A DNA stretch of 64,000 nucleotides from Cladophialophora immunda (lineage: Eukaryota; Ascomycota; Eurotiomycetes; Chaetothyriales; Herpotrichiellaceae). Position 1 is the stretch's first letter. Each line of letters starts with the position of its first letter. Of the stretch, positions 11,044-22,320 are shown in pieces. The notes beneath the pieces are model-generated. The model saw nothing but the letters and a program-made list of their open reading frames with translations, did no database searches and was not told the origin of the DNA. Made by a program: the position numbers and the translations under genes. The stretch covers positions 496,001 through 560,000 of the forward strand of contig NW_015622548.1 of assembly GCF_000835495.1 (NCBI RefSeq), given 5' to 3'.

Positions 11044-14000
11044 GACGGGATTTGTTTGCGATCGATCGTTTGACCCTGGTGGCAAGAAGGCGAAGAGATG
11101 AAGGGAGGGACTTGAGATGAGGCGAGTCGACGAGTTTATGGACTTGTCCTCAGAATTCTCTCAGAGTGGTTTCAAGAGTTGGGTACGAAGCGAGTGGACT
11201 GAAGTGAAGTGACAGGCCTCTGACACAAGCGGGGGAGGTTGGGTGTATCCAAGATATTAACTGGCCCTGATTTCTGTAGACTTTTTTTTCACCTGGCCAG
11301 CAGGAAGAGACTCAAGAAATGCACACGAGCCTGTGGTCTGTGGGATATATCGAATTATGGGTGGTCCCAGGCACGGCCCAGGGATGCAGCTCCTGATGTT
11401 TGAGAGAGAGTCTCGTAGTATCCAAGCGAGTCGTTCTCCTGAAAAGGTGCACCCGAAGTGATGTAGCAAATGCAGGAGAGTGGGTGTGGCCTCTGCAGCT
11501 AGTGGATAGGCGGACGATAAACTCCAGGTACGGAGCACAGATTTGGCGGATGGCTTGGGAGCTGCGCCGTTGGAGGGGTGGTTAGGGTTTTTCTTGCACC
11601 CTGGATGGCGCAGGCAAGGATCGGTCGGGTTGTCAGGGGTTGGAACCTGGAGCAGCGGACAGAGTGTCGTTCCCTCGGCTTGTCTGTGACTGAGGAGGAC
11701 TAGGGCGCACTTTGGGGTAGGATGCGAGCTCGAAGGAGGCTTGAGAGAGAGGTGGGGAGGCCGGCCCCAGGAAGTATCAGGGTAGTGTGTCTTTTTTGGC
11801 GTGGGAGAGAGACAGGGGGGTTGGAGGAGCTGGGTGGAAGCTCAAGCTCAAGCCTTCGACACTGACGAAGGTGAGGATTCCAGATGAAGGAGAGAAGAGA
11901 AGGGGAGGTGAGGTAGCGATGAGAAGGTGGTTTTTATGAATCTGATTTGAGCGCCTGGACTTGAATCAGAGGTGCATTGCCACAACACCTGTTATAGAAT
12001 GAATGGGCGCTTGCACAGACCCTGAATGGTCACAGCTACAGGATGCAGCCAGGTATCCAGGGCCAGTGGCTAGAATCGCAGGCGAGTTGGCGAGATGGTT
12101 CCTTGTTTCGGCCTGTGCTGGCGGCTGGTAAACAGAGCGTGTGGATTGGGCCGCGGCTTGCACAACTGGGGTCTGAGCGATTGCACGACTACTCGGAGAC
12201 ACACGATGCACACGCTTTTTTTAATGGGGATGCGATGTGCACTGGGCTTTTTATTCCCGATGGGCCTGATGGGGGTCGGATCCAGTTGAGTTTTTCAACT
12301 TGCCCTGTGAACGGGTCGCGCGTGTCCTCCTTGCTGAGGTCTCAATGACCACTGACCACTGACCACTAGTACGTCCAATGACCAATTCAGTTGACTTTCC
12401 ACATACCTACATGTTCGTAAAAGCGTGAACACCGGCAGAAAGGGGGAAGGGGATGGATTCACGGATGGTTGGACTGGTTAGGTAGTGATGGGCACGCAGG
12501 GAGCCCTAGGAACCCTAGGGAGCTGCATGGGGATGGCGACATGCCGCACAGCAGGGTGCAAAAAACTCTACGGAGTACCTCACCAGGCAGATGTTCGGAG
12601 TGCCCATTAACCACACGACAAAAGACACCTCCCGCCCTGCCTTTTGAGAGAGCTAGGCACCGCCAAGTGCCGATCCAGCTGCCAGCTGCCATCTGTCAAG
12701 TAATTATTTGGCTGTCCTTGCAGCTGGTCGCGCTTCGCCCTTCTCCCTTTGCCCCATTACGCTTTACGAGAGACTTTCAGCTTCCTCTCTACTGCTCCCT
12801 AAAGTACGGTACGTAGTACCCTGCCTCGGCATTGCAGCTAATTTACGAAGCGTCTGTCAATCATCTCGTATCCTTCAACTCTGCTGCCTCACTCCTCACT
12901 CCTCACCTAACCTCACTTCCAAGTCACCGAAGCCACCCTTTCTCCCCCCACCCTAGCATTGTCCAAAATTGGCCACTTGACACACCCTTGTGGCCAAGTG
13001 CTGCTACCCAGGCTCATCGATTGGCTGAGGGGTCGAGACACACGCCTGACACGTCTGATACACTTTTAGGCACCCCCTCCACGTCCCTCCACGTCCCCCC
13101 TCGACGCGCTTCAGGGGTTTCTCTCTCGCGTAGTGCCACTGGGCCAGTCGCTTAACGTACATCATCCGTCTACGGCATCATTTCTTTGGCTCGTCCGGTG
13201 ACTGGTGAAACACGGCCCTCCCTCTACAGATGTTTTCGTCTCCCAAGACGCGCGACTTGCTCCAGCATCTCTTTTGCCTTTTGGTTCCGCGCCCTCTTCG
13301 GACGAATGCCTCAAGCCACTCCAGCCCGGCCCATGCCCTGTCTCAGCTTTCTTTGTCCCGCCTTCCGAATACCACATGCTCTGACCTCCTGACAGTCTCA
13401 CAATCCCTTCCATATCTTCCGTCCGTCCCCTAGTTGCCACGATTGCTGCCGCAGATCACCCTCCCGAAAAGGCACAGCCACACCATGAGTCCATGACCAC
13501 CTGCCTGTCATGTCCTTCCCGTGACCAGCGCGTCGCCGTGCTCCTCTCATCATCTGCCACCAACACCACACCATCTTATGAGCCAATCATCCGCAGGATT
13601 GTCAGCAGACTGCTACCGGTGAGGCATGAGAACATCCTATCTGGTGTTCAGACCGGGCGAGAAGAGCCATGCATTCCGAACAATTACTGTACTCACGACA
13701 GACTGTCCTTGGCCACGGTTGATCGATTGATCAATCGACCGCCAGCTACATGGAGTTCATCCAAGTAAGTGGACAACTTCTGGAGCATTGTCTGGGTGAT
13801 GCTTGTACACTTCGGTCGTTTATGAAATGCGGTGCCTCAGTTGCGACATGGCCAAGGGCAACACAACCTCGACGGAACTGGCTCCCGAACCGATGATGCT
13901 GATATGATGAACTGATCTCAATCCTTAGACCTCATTTGGAATCATGTAAAAGAATGGAATCAAGCCCATCGAGACTTCTAACAGTACTAAGGACTCTCTG

Positions 14001-16929
14001 TATAACGACAACGAGCACCGGGCATCCTCGGTTGGCCATCTTGCTCAGTCAGCGCTTCCTGGTCGTTCGATTAGAATTACACGTCTCTCATCCAACAGCA
14101 TGAGCATATATTCAAAAGCAGCAACCGCATCGGACATCCGCCTGGCTTCAGTTGCAGTGCTCCTTATGGCGTCTCGAGGGTCTTCTACCTCAGTCGGATC
14201 TCCTCGACTTCCCTCGGCCTCATGTCAATGTGTTGTCACCGGTGGTCGATCAGACCAAAAAAGAGAACAATCCTGGCCTAGATAAGCGCAAGAGCACGTA
14301 AAGGCCGGGAAAAGCGCAACGTCGAGAGAGGGTGGCGGTCACCCAGCGAAACTGCCAGATCTGCAGAAGCCTGCGGAGCGGTCAACAGGTTTTGAGACTC
14401 AAGGTCCTGACGGCAAATCTAGCGGAGGAAAAGATACTGGCGGTGTGCATAAAGAGGAGAAACCGGGGTTGGCATGACGATTAGGCTTCGTGGGCAACTT
14501 CTTTGAGTCATGTTTGACAGCACATGCAGGAAACAATACAGAATCAATATCATTCTGGGGATAGCCTGTACTATCCTACCATTGATAACAGCCATGGAAT
14601 GTGAAGTAGACACATGACAGAACAAGCCATGTGAACGCTCGAGAGAGTCCTGCGGCAGCCTTGGGTCATGCATTCAGTGATGATCGGGACATGTACCTTG
14701 TGATCTGGATAGCTCTACCGAGTACAGAGAGCCCTCCCAGCCAGCTCATGACTATCTTGCATCAACCAGGCGTTCACAGAAGACCGAGGACTAATGAGCG
14801 TTAGAAGGGCGGGGGAGAAGACCCATCTGAACCACGTTCTGAACAACGTGCGAGACCAACCGTTGATCATTCCCCCTATTCAGCCTCCTTGCGGTGAAAC
14901 CGCCTCAGCTTGCTTGAGACATGGGGCAGCCAAGGGCGGACATGGCGTCTCCGGTATGCACACCGAATGCCCTTTACCAAAGGCGGCAAACGGCCGGGTC
15001 TCGAGGGATGTCCTTTGGCTGTCCAGGTGGAATAATGAACAAACAGCGAACCTCGGTGTTTAGGAAGACCATTTGGCGAGATCCTTTTAGCTCTGAGGGT
15101 GTGGGCGCGGCGAGAGCGACGGAGAAGGTGGCTATGACCACACCATCCCCATTCCGCTGAGGCTGGTGCAGGACCGTGCCACACCGCACCACCTGAAGGG
15201 GGCCAAGTCATCACCCCCATTTTCCATCTGGTGCCATGCCACCAGCCAGCTGACGAGGAAGTGTCCTTGTGATTTGATCATAGCACCTGCTATGCACCTA
15301 CAAAGCACAAGTATGACATGTATGTATGTGGGATGAACACTGTCGACGATGACACCTGAAGCAGACTCGAACAATCCTCGTGCCCCTGGACGGATAAGGT
15401 CTCCTCTCGCCACGAAGAAGCCGTGGAAGCCGCTGAAACCGTTGAGCTCCCCCCCGTGGTTTCAGGCTCATCTCAGGTGCGTCTTAAACAGGTAAAGCTT
15501 GTGATAAATATCATGTAGTTCTTTCAATCATTTTACTAATGATGACTCCCATGCCAACCTCGTATTTTGTCGGCCCGTGAAATCTCAGTTAGGCAGGCGT
15601 GGATTCTGGTGGATAGGTAGGTATCTAGGAACATCGCTCCGGAGGATGGCGCACCATGTGGCATTTTGGACAGAGGGCGGCCGTCTCATGGCCCGACATT
15701 CCATGCACGCCTGAGTTTCGCTGGGTCATCAGCTAGGAGCAAAGCGTAGAGTCATCCAACCCCTGCGAGGGTACACCAAAGTGTCTGATAGTGGACTCCG
15801 TAAAGGGACAATGTACCATGTTACAAGGAGCCATCGGCAGAAGATGCCAGTGCTGTGGAAAATCCCACTTCTTCATCACAAGCTCGATGCAGTTTGTTAG
15901 CGCGCATGAACCGTGGCTGCTGCCTGTTCGTTCACTCGTGACCGCAGCTCCTTCAAACACAGCTCCTACGTCTCTTTCCTCTCTGGAACTCAGGTGCCGG
16001 CTTGAGGCCGACAACATCATCCTCTCTTCCTGCTTTGTACTTGCGACCGTCCCATGTTCTTCTCCAGAATCTTGCTACAAGGCAAGAGTAATGATGAAAA
16101 AAAGGGGTGGTTTCTGGCCAAAAAATACGCGGACAAGAGCCCCGAAGGACACTTGATGGCGACATCCTCCGCGATGTGCAATGCAGGGACACCGCTATAG
16201 CAGGCTCAATGCTTGAGCTGAGTCGCTCCCACAAGGTCTATTGACATGTCAGTGGTCTGGAAAACTTCGTTGTGCTCGGGGGAGGGAGACGTACAAGTAT
16301 GAAGAAAAGAAAAGAAAGTCAAGTTGCTGAGCGGTGACGAGGAGAGTAGAAATAGTCGATTTCTCGCCAAGCAAACGTCCAAGACGCCAAGACGCGCTAT
16401 GCGGGATCTGGACAGCACTCTGATCCTCTGCCGCCGCCTATCTACCTAGCTGCTTGGGCTCGTTCAGTCCATGTGCCGACTGCTTTGCCTGCTTTGCCCA
16501 GTAATCCTCTTGTGATACATTGAAGATGCTCTGGTGTTGTACTCTGTCGCATCCCTGTGCTTCAACTCCTACTTCCGCAGTCTCTGCCACGCCACTATGT
16601 GGAAGAGTCGGCCGGCGTGCCTGACCAACGGTAAGATAGCATTAACCTCTCTAAGCGTGCATCATCCTGCTCTGAGCTGCGTTTGTTTCCGCCTTGGTTG
16701 CGAAGTTTGTGTCCGGTAGCTCCTGAAGTGGTCGGAAGCGATGAGCATCATCTGGCTCCTCAGCAAACATGATTTTCTCTATCTGTGGTTCGAAGGGCTG
16801 ATCACCTCTCAACACGCACACATTCTTTTCAACGCTCGACAGTCTAGGAAGCTAGGTATGTCCATATGAGTATGATCTCCCCCTGGACTATTGTGAGAGT
16901 ATCAGTCCCCCGCAACTTTTGCCAAATTC
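11044..16929. other. 5.9-kb gene-poor region
   Basis: No convincing gene on either strand. The part from 11044 to about 12000 probably holds the leader and promoter of the cyclin. The part from about 12700 to 13500 is pyrimidine-rich on the plus strand and resembles a leader or a non-coding transcript. The longest open frames (about 120 aa at 15791-16156 and 115 aa at 12469-12816 and 14876-15220) have odd composition and no motif. Small repeats are at 12346-12366, and tacggagtac is at 12569-12578. Confidence 0.5.
12346..12366. repeat. 7-bp tandem repeat, three perfect copies
   Basis: TGACCAC is repeated three times without a gap in the gene-poor region upstream of the cyclin. No function is known to me. 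Confidence 0.85.
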
Positions 16930-17592
16930 ATGTCCCCTGTCGTGTTCGAGTTCAACGAGGTTCCGACACAGATGGGCCTCAAAGGAACCACCATTGAAGG
17001 CATCGTCGGCATCTCATTCATGTTGGGCATCCTCGCGTTCTTCGTCATCCTGAGCTTTGTGCGGAATATCAGGATCAGGCGGCAAAGTCGCGTACAAGGA
17101 CGCCTTCCCGCCAACCGACGCGTCAGGCTTGATCCAGTGGAAGGGGCTGCGAACAGCATTCAGCGACCTCCGCCAGCCTACGACACTCTCTACGCTGATA
17201 CTGGACGTCCACAGTCCTGGCCTTGGTCAGGCCTGTTCAGATTGGGAGCAACGGCATCGCAAGAACGCAATGGGCGTGATACCCCCGACCTTTCCGATGC
17301 CACTGTCGAAGGAAATGGGGACGGCTTCGGTGCTAGCAGCATCCCTCCGAGCTCTCCAACATCGGTGCGGTCTGTGTTGCCCCCTTACTGCGGACGCGAT
17401 CCTCATGGCTTGCCTACCTACGATACCATTGCTTGTGCTGATGGAGAGGCCCGATTACGGAACGTCCAAACTCCTGTAGCAAGTCAAGTACTCCTCCGGA
17501 CTCCTGAGGATGCCTCGTCAAGTCTGAATACGTGGGAGAGCCGGACGGAAATCGTGGTTACTGAGAGAGAGATATCCCCTAGTGAACCATGA
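16930..17592 (+). CDS. Single-pass membrane protein with PPxY/LPxY motifs
   Basis: Single exon, 220 aa. A short N terminus is followed by one hydrophobic segment at about residues 23-44 and then a strongly basic stretch (RNIRIRRQSR), which by the positive-inside rule puts the long C-terminal tail in the cytosol. The tail has PPPAY at residues 80-84, LPPY at 150-153 and LPTY at 161-164. PPxY and LPxY motifs bind WW domains of Rsp5/Nedd4-family ubiquitin ligases, and small one-TM yeast proteins with this design (for example Rcr1, Rcr2, Ssh4) act as membrane adaptors for Rsp5. The architecture is seen directly; the adaptor role is inferred. No family name can be given from sequence alone. A second one-TM protein follows on the same strand. 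Confidence 0.75.
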   Translation: MSPVVFEFNEVPTQMGLKGTTIEGIVGISFMLGILAFFVILSFVRNIRIRRQSRVQGRLPANRRVRLDPVEGAANSIQRPPPAYDTLYADTGRPQSWPWSGLFRLGATASQERNGRDTPDLSDATVEGNGDGFGASSIPPSSPTSVRSVLPPYCGRDPHGLPTYDTIACADGEARLRNVQTPVASQVLLRTPEDASSSLNTWESRTEIVVTEREISPSEP

Positions 17593-18733
17593 CGGAGATA
17601 GTGACTACTACACCAAAGTTCGCGATATGGTAAAGCAGCCAGCCGACTTGCACTTTTCCCTGGCCACCTTGGCTAGTTTTCTTCTGCTCCAGCTAACGAC
17701 GCTTTCCGCAGCCTTGAAATCGAGACCTCTCAGCTGACCTGGGGGAGGGACTACCGAAAACAGATCCAAGCTTTACGCGCCGGATATATTGAGCCCTCAT
17801 CCGAGACAAAAATCTTGCGTACCCACCACACCCACGGAAAGGGATCGAAGACACACCCAGTTCCCTCGTCCGCCTTCCCATTTGCACCTCCTAGGGATCT
17901 TACAAAGTGCCTGCCATGTATCAAGGTATCCATCTGAAGGGACTTTGCCGTCCACGGCATCCAGAGCCGTTGACCTGAATCAACAACCAGAGCCTCGACG
18001 ATCTGGAATGGACGGCTCAAGTTGCTACTGAGGCAGAGGCTACCGCCCGAGACAGACAGTCGGCGAAACAAGAGACAATCGAACAATATTCATATTTGCA
18101 CTCACTCGACGCCCCGTTTGCCCGGGCTGGCGACAAAGGAACACGATCATGCAACGAGATCAAATGAGTCCCGACCAGTCCAGACAGAACGAGGCGAGAT
18201 GACCGTCCCCTCGCAACTCAGCTGCTCACTTTCTTATGTACTCACACCCACTTATTTACTTACCCAATTCGGCCGAAAACCAGACGGCGTCTCAGCGGCG
18301 TCAAAGGACGGATGTCTCTCGATATGGATCAGGGGAGTCTTGTTTGTGGTGTGGGCACAGAGAAAGCGACGAGATCTTGCACCTGCGCAATCCCCTAACA
18401 TCGTCGGTATTTATTTAGACACCTCATCGAACTCTATGTCCAGCTTCATCAGCGGAACATTCACACACATTCGTCTTCTTCCAATTTGTTTCTCGACCCA
18501 GAGCATTCCTCCTATCCTTCCCGCTCAATCAATGGTTCAGCGTTCCATCCAGCCTTCCTAAGCCTGTCAATCATTTGAACCCATCCCATTTCCTTCTGTT
18601 CTATCTATACTCCCCTTCCATCAGAGACGGGATCCGAGTTCACTGCTTTCTACGAGCTTTTGCCCCACCGGAGGTTCTACCCATACCTATATCCACATAC
18701 CCGAGAGTGATAGCCAGAAGAGAGACCGCAATC
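17593..18733. other. Intergenic region / leader
   Basis: No gene is seen. The frame at 18022-18561 (179 aa) has irregular composition and is not supported. The stretch 18230-18730 is pyrimidine-rich and probably contains the promoter and leader of the gene at 18734. Confidence 0.5.
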
Positions 18734-20125
18734 ATGAATGAACCGGCAATGATATCCTTCTTCAGCATCACAGGGGTAATCCTACTTGTTGCAGGCATCG
18801 CAATTTGGAGAACATACCACAAGAGCCGAATGCACGACAAACCCAATGATGAAACAGCAATAGAAAACAACGGCGATCCCAGGCACGGCGTTCAAAATTT
18901 GAGGATCCGTGCGGGTAACACGGCAGATTTGGAGCAGCAGGCAGACAATCAAGGCGGAAGGTGGAGGTGGAGAAAGATCCTTGACAGAGTCAGCTGGGCC
19001 CAGGTACCAAACAGTGCAGAAGATCCAGAAGAGATGCGAGCGATGGAACGACAACAAGGTGTCAACGAAAAGGCCGATCAAGCAATCGTTTCTGGGTCCA
19101 TCTCCGGCGTCGAGGCTGGGACGAGAGACCTAAGAGATGTTGAAAAAGGACCAAGACCCACGGACGTAGCGTCATTCGAGAAGCTGGGTGGATATCGATA
19201 CGGCGATTTCGCATATGGGCATGACAATATGGCGCCGCTTCCGGTCCCGACCTTGGTCGAATATCGTCATGCGCCCGGCATTGCGGAGGTCGAAGCCGTT
19301 CCGGCATGCTCGTATCCTTCTCAAGTCTGCGACAGAGACTCGATAGAGGCAGGACACAGGCCTCGACTGACATCGTACAATGGGTTCCCACCGATGCACC
19401 AACACCGTGACGATGTGATGGCAGCTCTCCCGATCCCAAAAGACCATCCACTTTCGCAACATTATCCGGTGGCTCAATGCCCAGCACCTTCCACAATTCC
19501 ACATCAAGATGCAGGTTGGAAACCTCCAGTATTCCAGTACGAGCGCGACAGTCTTGTCCCTGCACCTCTCAACCCACGTCGCGGAAGGCATAACCCCGAC
19601 ATGGATCAGGATGACAACCAACCTTCAACCACCAAACCAGTGCGGATAGCTGGGCTCACACTGGAACGACCTTCGAGTGCTCATTCTCGGCGAGCACCAA
19701 CCTCTAGGTCGGCATCAAAAGAAGGTCACGAGGAGAGATACAGCGTCTTTGAGAGTCCGCTGCGCCAGCATCCCCCTGAGCTGAACAACGAATTACAAGA
19801 TCCAAGGAAGACGCTCGGCCAAACTTCAGTGCACACGCCAAGATCTATGGTTGGCGAGGGTCGAGCAACAGATGACGTCCGAAATGATTGGCCTTTGACA
19901 ACAGACATGAAGAATTGTTCATTCCGATCCCCAAACCAGCCTGTGAGCGTATCCGAGCATCGTCACCACCCACATCAACGCCATCGGCATTTCAGCTCGT
20001 GCGACGCTGCTTGGACGACGTTTCCTCTGACTCCATCGTCACAGTCATCCCGCAAGCCGTCGAGATGGAGTTGGACAGCCGAGAACTTCAGGGTGGCCGG
20101 GATGGAGGGGGAGAATGTCGTTTGA
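18734..20125 (+). CDS. Hypothetical single-pass membrane protein with disordered cytosolic tail
   Basis: Single exon, 463 aa, beginning at the first in-frame ATG (MNEPAMISFF). One membrane segment at about residues 8-25 (FFSITGVILLVAGIAIW) is followed by a basic cluster (RTYHKSR), so the tail is predicted to face the cytosol. The rest is hydrophilic and disordered, rich in Pro, Arg, His and Ser; a tryptophan-containing basic segment (GRWRWRKILDRVSWAQ) lies near residues 75-90 and could be an amphipathic membrane-binding helix. No catalytic or known binding domain is visible. It repeats the plan of the upstream one-TM gene (short N terminus, TM, basic stop-transfer, long tail) but lacks clear PPxY motifs. 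Function unknown. Confidence 0.72.
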   Translation: MNEPAMISFFSITGVILLVAGIAIWRTYHKSRMHDKPNDETAIENNGDPRHGVQNLRIRAGNTADLEQQADNQGGRWRWRKILDRVSWAQVPNSAEDPEEMRAMERQQGVNEKADQAIVSGSISGVEAGTRDLRDVEKGPRPTDVASFEKLGGYRYGDFAYGHDNMAPLPVPTLVEYRHAPGIAEVEAVPACSYPSQVCDRDSIEAGHRPRLTSYNGFPPMHQHRDDVMAALPIPKDHPLSQHYPVAQCPAPSTIPHQDAGWKPPVFQYERDSLVPAPLNPRRGRHNPDMDQDDNQPSTTKPVRIAGLTLERPSSAHSRRAPTSRSASKEGHEERYSVFESPLRQHPPELNNELQDPRKTLGQTSVHTPRSMVGEGRATDDVRNDWPLTTDMKNCSFRSPNQPVSVSEHRHHPHQRHRHFSSCDAAWTTFPLTPSSQSSRKPSRWSWTAENFRVAGMEGENVV

Positions 20126-20544
20126 TCGATGCAACTCTCACTGGGGGGCGATCCACAGGGTCGTTGTCCAGTTGAGAAGGAATGGACTTCGGGATATTCG
20201 ACGGGGGAAGGCAGTTCGGAGCACAATGGCATTTTCAGCATCGTGAGCGAGATGGAGGATAGACTCTTGCCTGTTGCCCTCTCCACAAGCTATTGTAAAG
20301 CTCACAACAATTTGCAATTGAGAGCTCTCATCCTGGCAGCTGGCATGTCTGGAGTGTTATCGGGGTAATTTCTTCGATCCATAGTACTCCTCAATTCGAT
20401 GGGATGGGAATATATGTCCAATGCATGCCGTTGCGTTGCCTCTTTTCCGATATGTCTGGGGAGGTGATGCCTCTTGCTGGACTGCGTGGAGTTGGAATAC
20501 AAATAGGACGGCATTTCATCCATGGCTGGTGTCCGGGTTCAAAT
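20126..20544. other. Short convergent intergenic region
   Basis: Holds the 3' ends of the one-TM gene (plus) and of the dynactin gene (minus). Nothing else is seen. Confidence 0.6.
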
Positions 20545-21283
20545 TTATCTCTTGTTCCCAACGGCGGCCCATCTTTCTCTGCTCTTGACCCCAACTCCTT
20601 CGTCCACGGACGAGCCACTGCTTCCACCGGCAGCCCACCCTTCACCGATCTCCCCCACAACCCTTCCTGGCCGCCCGGCGATGATGGTGCCTCCCGCCCA
20701 GACGGTGTTCGCAGGGAGGACCGTGCCGTCCAAGATCTTGACGTTGTCCTTGATCATGACCATGTTCCCGATGGTGCAGTTGGCCCCTATCCACACATTG
20801 CTCCTGATCTCCGCGGCCCGAATGTGTGTGTTGGGGCCGATGTAGACGTAGTCGGAGATCCGGAGCATGAAGTAGGTCATCATCTGCTGCGGTTCACCGC
20901 CGTTCGGGCTGGGGACGGTGGTCAGGCGGGACGGGGGGTGGAGGGTGCAGCCGGGGCTGATAAAGACATAGCGGCCCAAGTGAATCGATGTTTGATCTTG
21001 GGCCACCGACTTCTGGTCGCCCGGCTGCTGCTGCTGCTGAGAGGGAGGCTTGGACTGCGGAGGGCGAACAAGGTCACCGTGGATGACGACGTCTTGCTGA
21101 ATGACACATTTGCCGGCGAGGATGATATGGCGCGGGCCCAGGACGCTGGCTCGGCGGCTGATCTTGTTGCCGGTTTCCTGAGGCTGGTTGTTAGCAATCG
21201 TCTAGGTTGATGATCACTGAAAAGGAAGAGGGTGACCGCACAGTTTCGATATATTCTCCCCGAACAGAGGGCTTTGGGGGCAT
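20545..21283 (-). CDS. Dynactin subunit p25 (DCTN5), left-handed beta-helix protein
   Basis: Two exons on the minus strand: 21283-21242 (14 codons, ending YIET) and 21177-20545; the 64-nt intron starts GTGCGG and ends CTCAG. The product is 224 aa. Dynactin p25 caps the pointed end of the Arp1 filament and helps load cargo such as early endosomes on dynein. The sequence opens with the conserved MPPKPSVRGEYIETETGNKI region, then hexapeptide-repeat turns including RASVLGPRHIILAGKCVIQQ, YVYIGPNTHIRAAEI, VWIGANCTIGNMVMIKDN and TIIAGRPGRVVGE. A loop between two coils has a Gln-rich insertion (SQQQQQPGDQ), and the C-terminal Gly/Ser tail is species-type filler. Homologues are about 190-200 aa, so only the loop and tail are extra. 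The opposite strand holds a long spurious frame. Confidence 0.92.
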
Positions 21284-21691
21284 GACGCCTGGGTGATGCG
21301 TGCCTCCGGCAGTGCTCCTTGCAAGGTCGGAGTCCGCCAACGACAGAAAAACTATGTGTTGTGATTGTTGGGTTGTTCATGGGGTTTCTGGTCAAGCTGT
21401 AGTCTGCACTTCTCGTATTCGTGACACGCTCAACGCTGTCGATCAAGACGTGGCTTTGCGGGTCGCGGGTCGCGAGTCGCGGATGCGGAGAAAGTTACAC
21501 GACATTATTCGCGACGAGCCAGCAACTTCGCCTGCAGTTGACATTGTGAATCCATCGCACACTCTTCACCAATCTCAAACTACTCTCTGATCTAGACGTC
21601 TCATTCGACTTGGGTCTGTCACTGTCCGTGTGTCCACAACTGCCGAGTTTTGCGTGCTTCTTCCCGATTGTTTCCACTCCAATACCTAACG
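21284..21691. other. Upstream region of the dynactin gene
   Basis: Divergent spacer between p25 (minus) and a doubtful small gene (plus). CCTAAC followed by ATACAG near 21686-21700 resembles a branch point and 3' splice site, which could mean a leader intron here. Confidence 0.4.
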
Positions 21692-22320
21692 ATGATACAG
21701 GTACCCGTGCCGAGTGCATTCACGACTCCATATGGATCTGCGGACGCCACAGGGGATACAGTCACGCCACAGGGCACGCAAAACTTCTCGCCTAATCATG
21801 CAGCCTCGCGGCCGACAAGCTTGAGTAGCGCGGCATACAGGAGGAGGAGCCTTGGTGGGAGTCGCCTACAGAGGTTTCCCTGTCCCTCGACGGGTTTGTC
21901 CGAGGTCTTGTTGCTCAAGAAGAACAGTCCAGGTCGAAGCCATGCTTCCATCACTGATTCTGGAACCCAACACATGGGACACATGATGCTACGGTGGATA
22001 CGCGCGGCCAATCTCGCAATAAACCCTTCGCTTCGTGGTCAGAACGGCGAACGCAGGCGAAGCAATGCCTATCCGGTACTTCTTTACCGTCTCCAGTAGT
22101 TGGACAACGGCTCGAGGCTCCGTTCTGTACCCACGCCCTCGGCTTAGGCTTCAGACGGCCCCATCTGTGTAGTGCAGCATCAGGAGAGGCAGTCTCTGCC
22201 CATAATCTCCGTGCCCAGAGCCTCGACGAAGCCCAACGTAGGCGGCCGAGCAAGTTATTATCTTCATCCTCAGTGATCGCCAGACGGAAATCCACTTCAA
22301 TATTGGGGCCGGGAACTTGA
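21692..22320 (+). CDS. Possible small basic protein, intron position unresolved
   Basis: The first frame begins at ATG 21692 and is open to 22099; a second frame, open to a stop at 22320, ends in a Ser/Arg/Lys-rich sequence (RRRPSKLLSSSSVIARRKST). They can be joined by a 60-nt intron starting GTCAGA after 22036 and ending CTCCAG near 22096, or by a longer one starting GTACTT near 22076. Neither donor is strong. The predicted protein would be about 185-190 aa, basic and low in complexity. No domain is recognised. It may be a fast-evolving gene or chance; transcripts would decide. Confidence 0.3.

Noticed and set aside
20404..21210. 268-aa open frame on the plus strand
   Set aside because: It lies opposite the dynactin p25 gene, which has clear hexapeptide repeats and a proper intron; the plus frame is a codon shadow.
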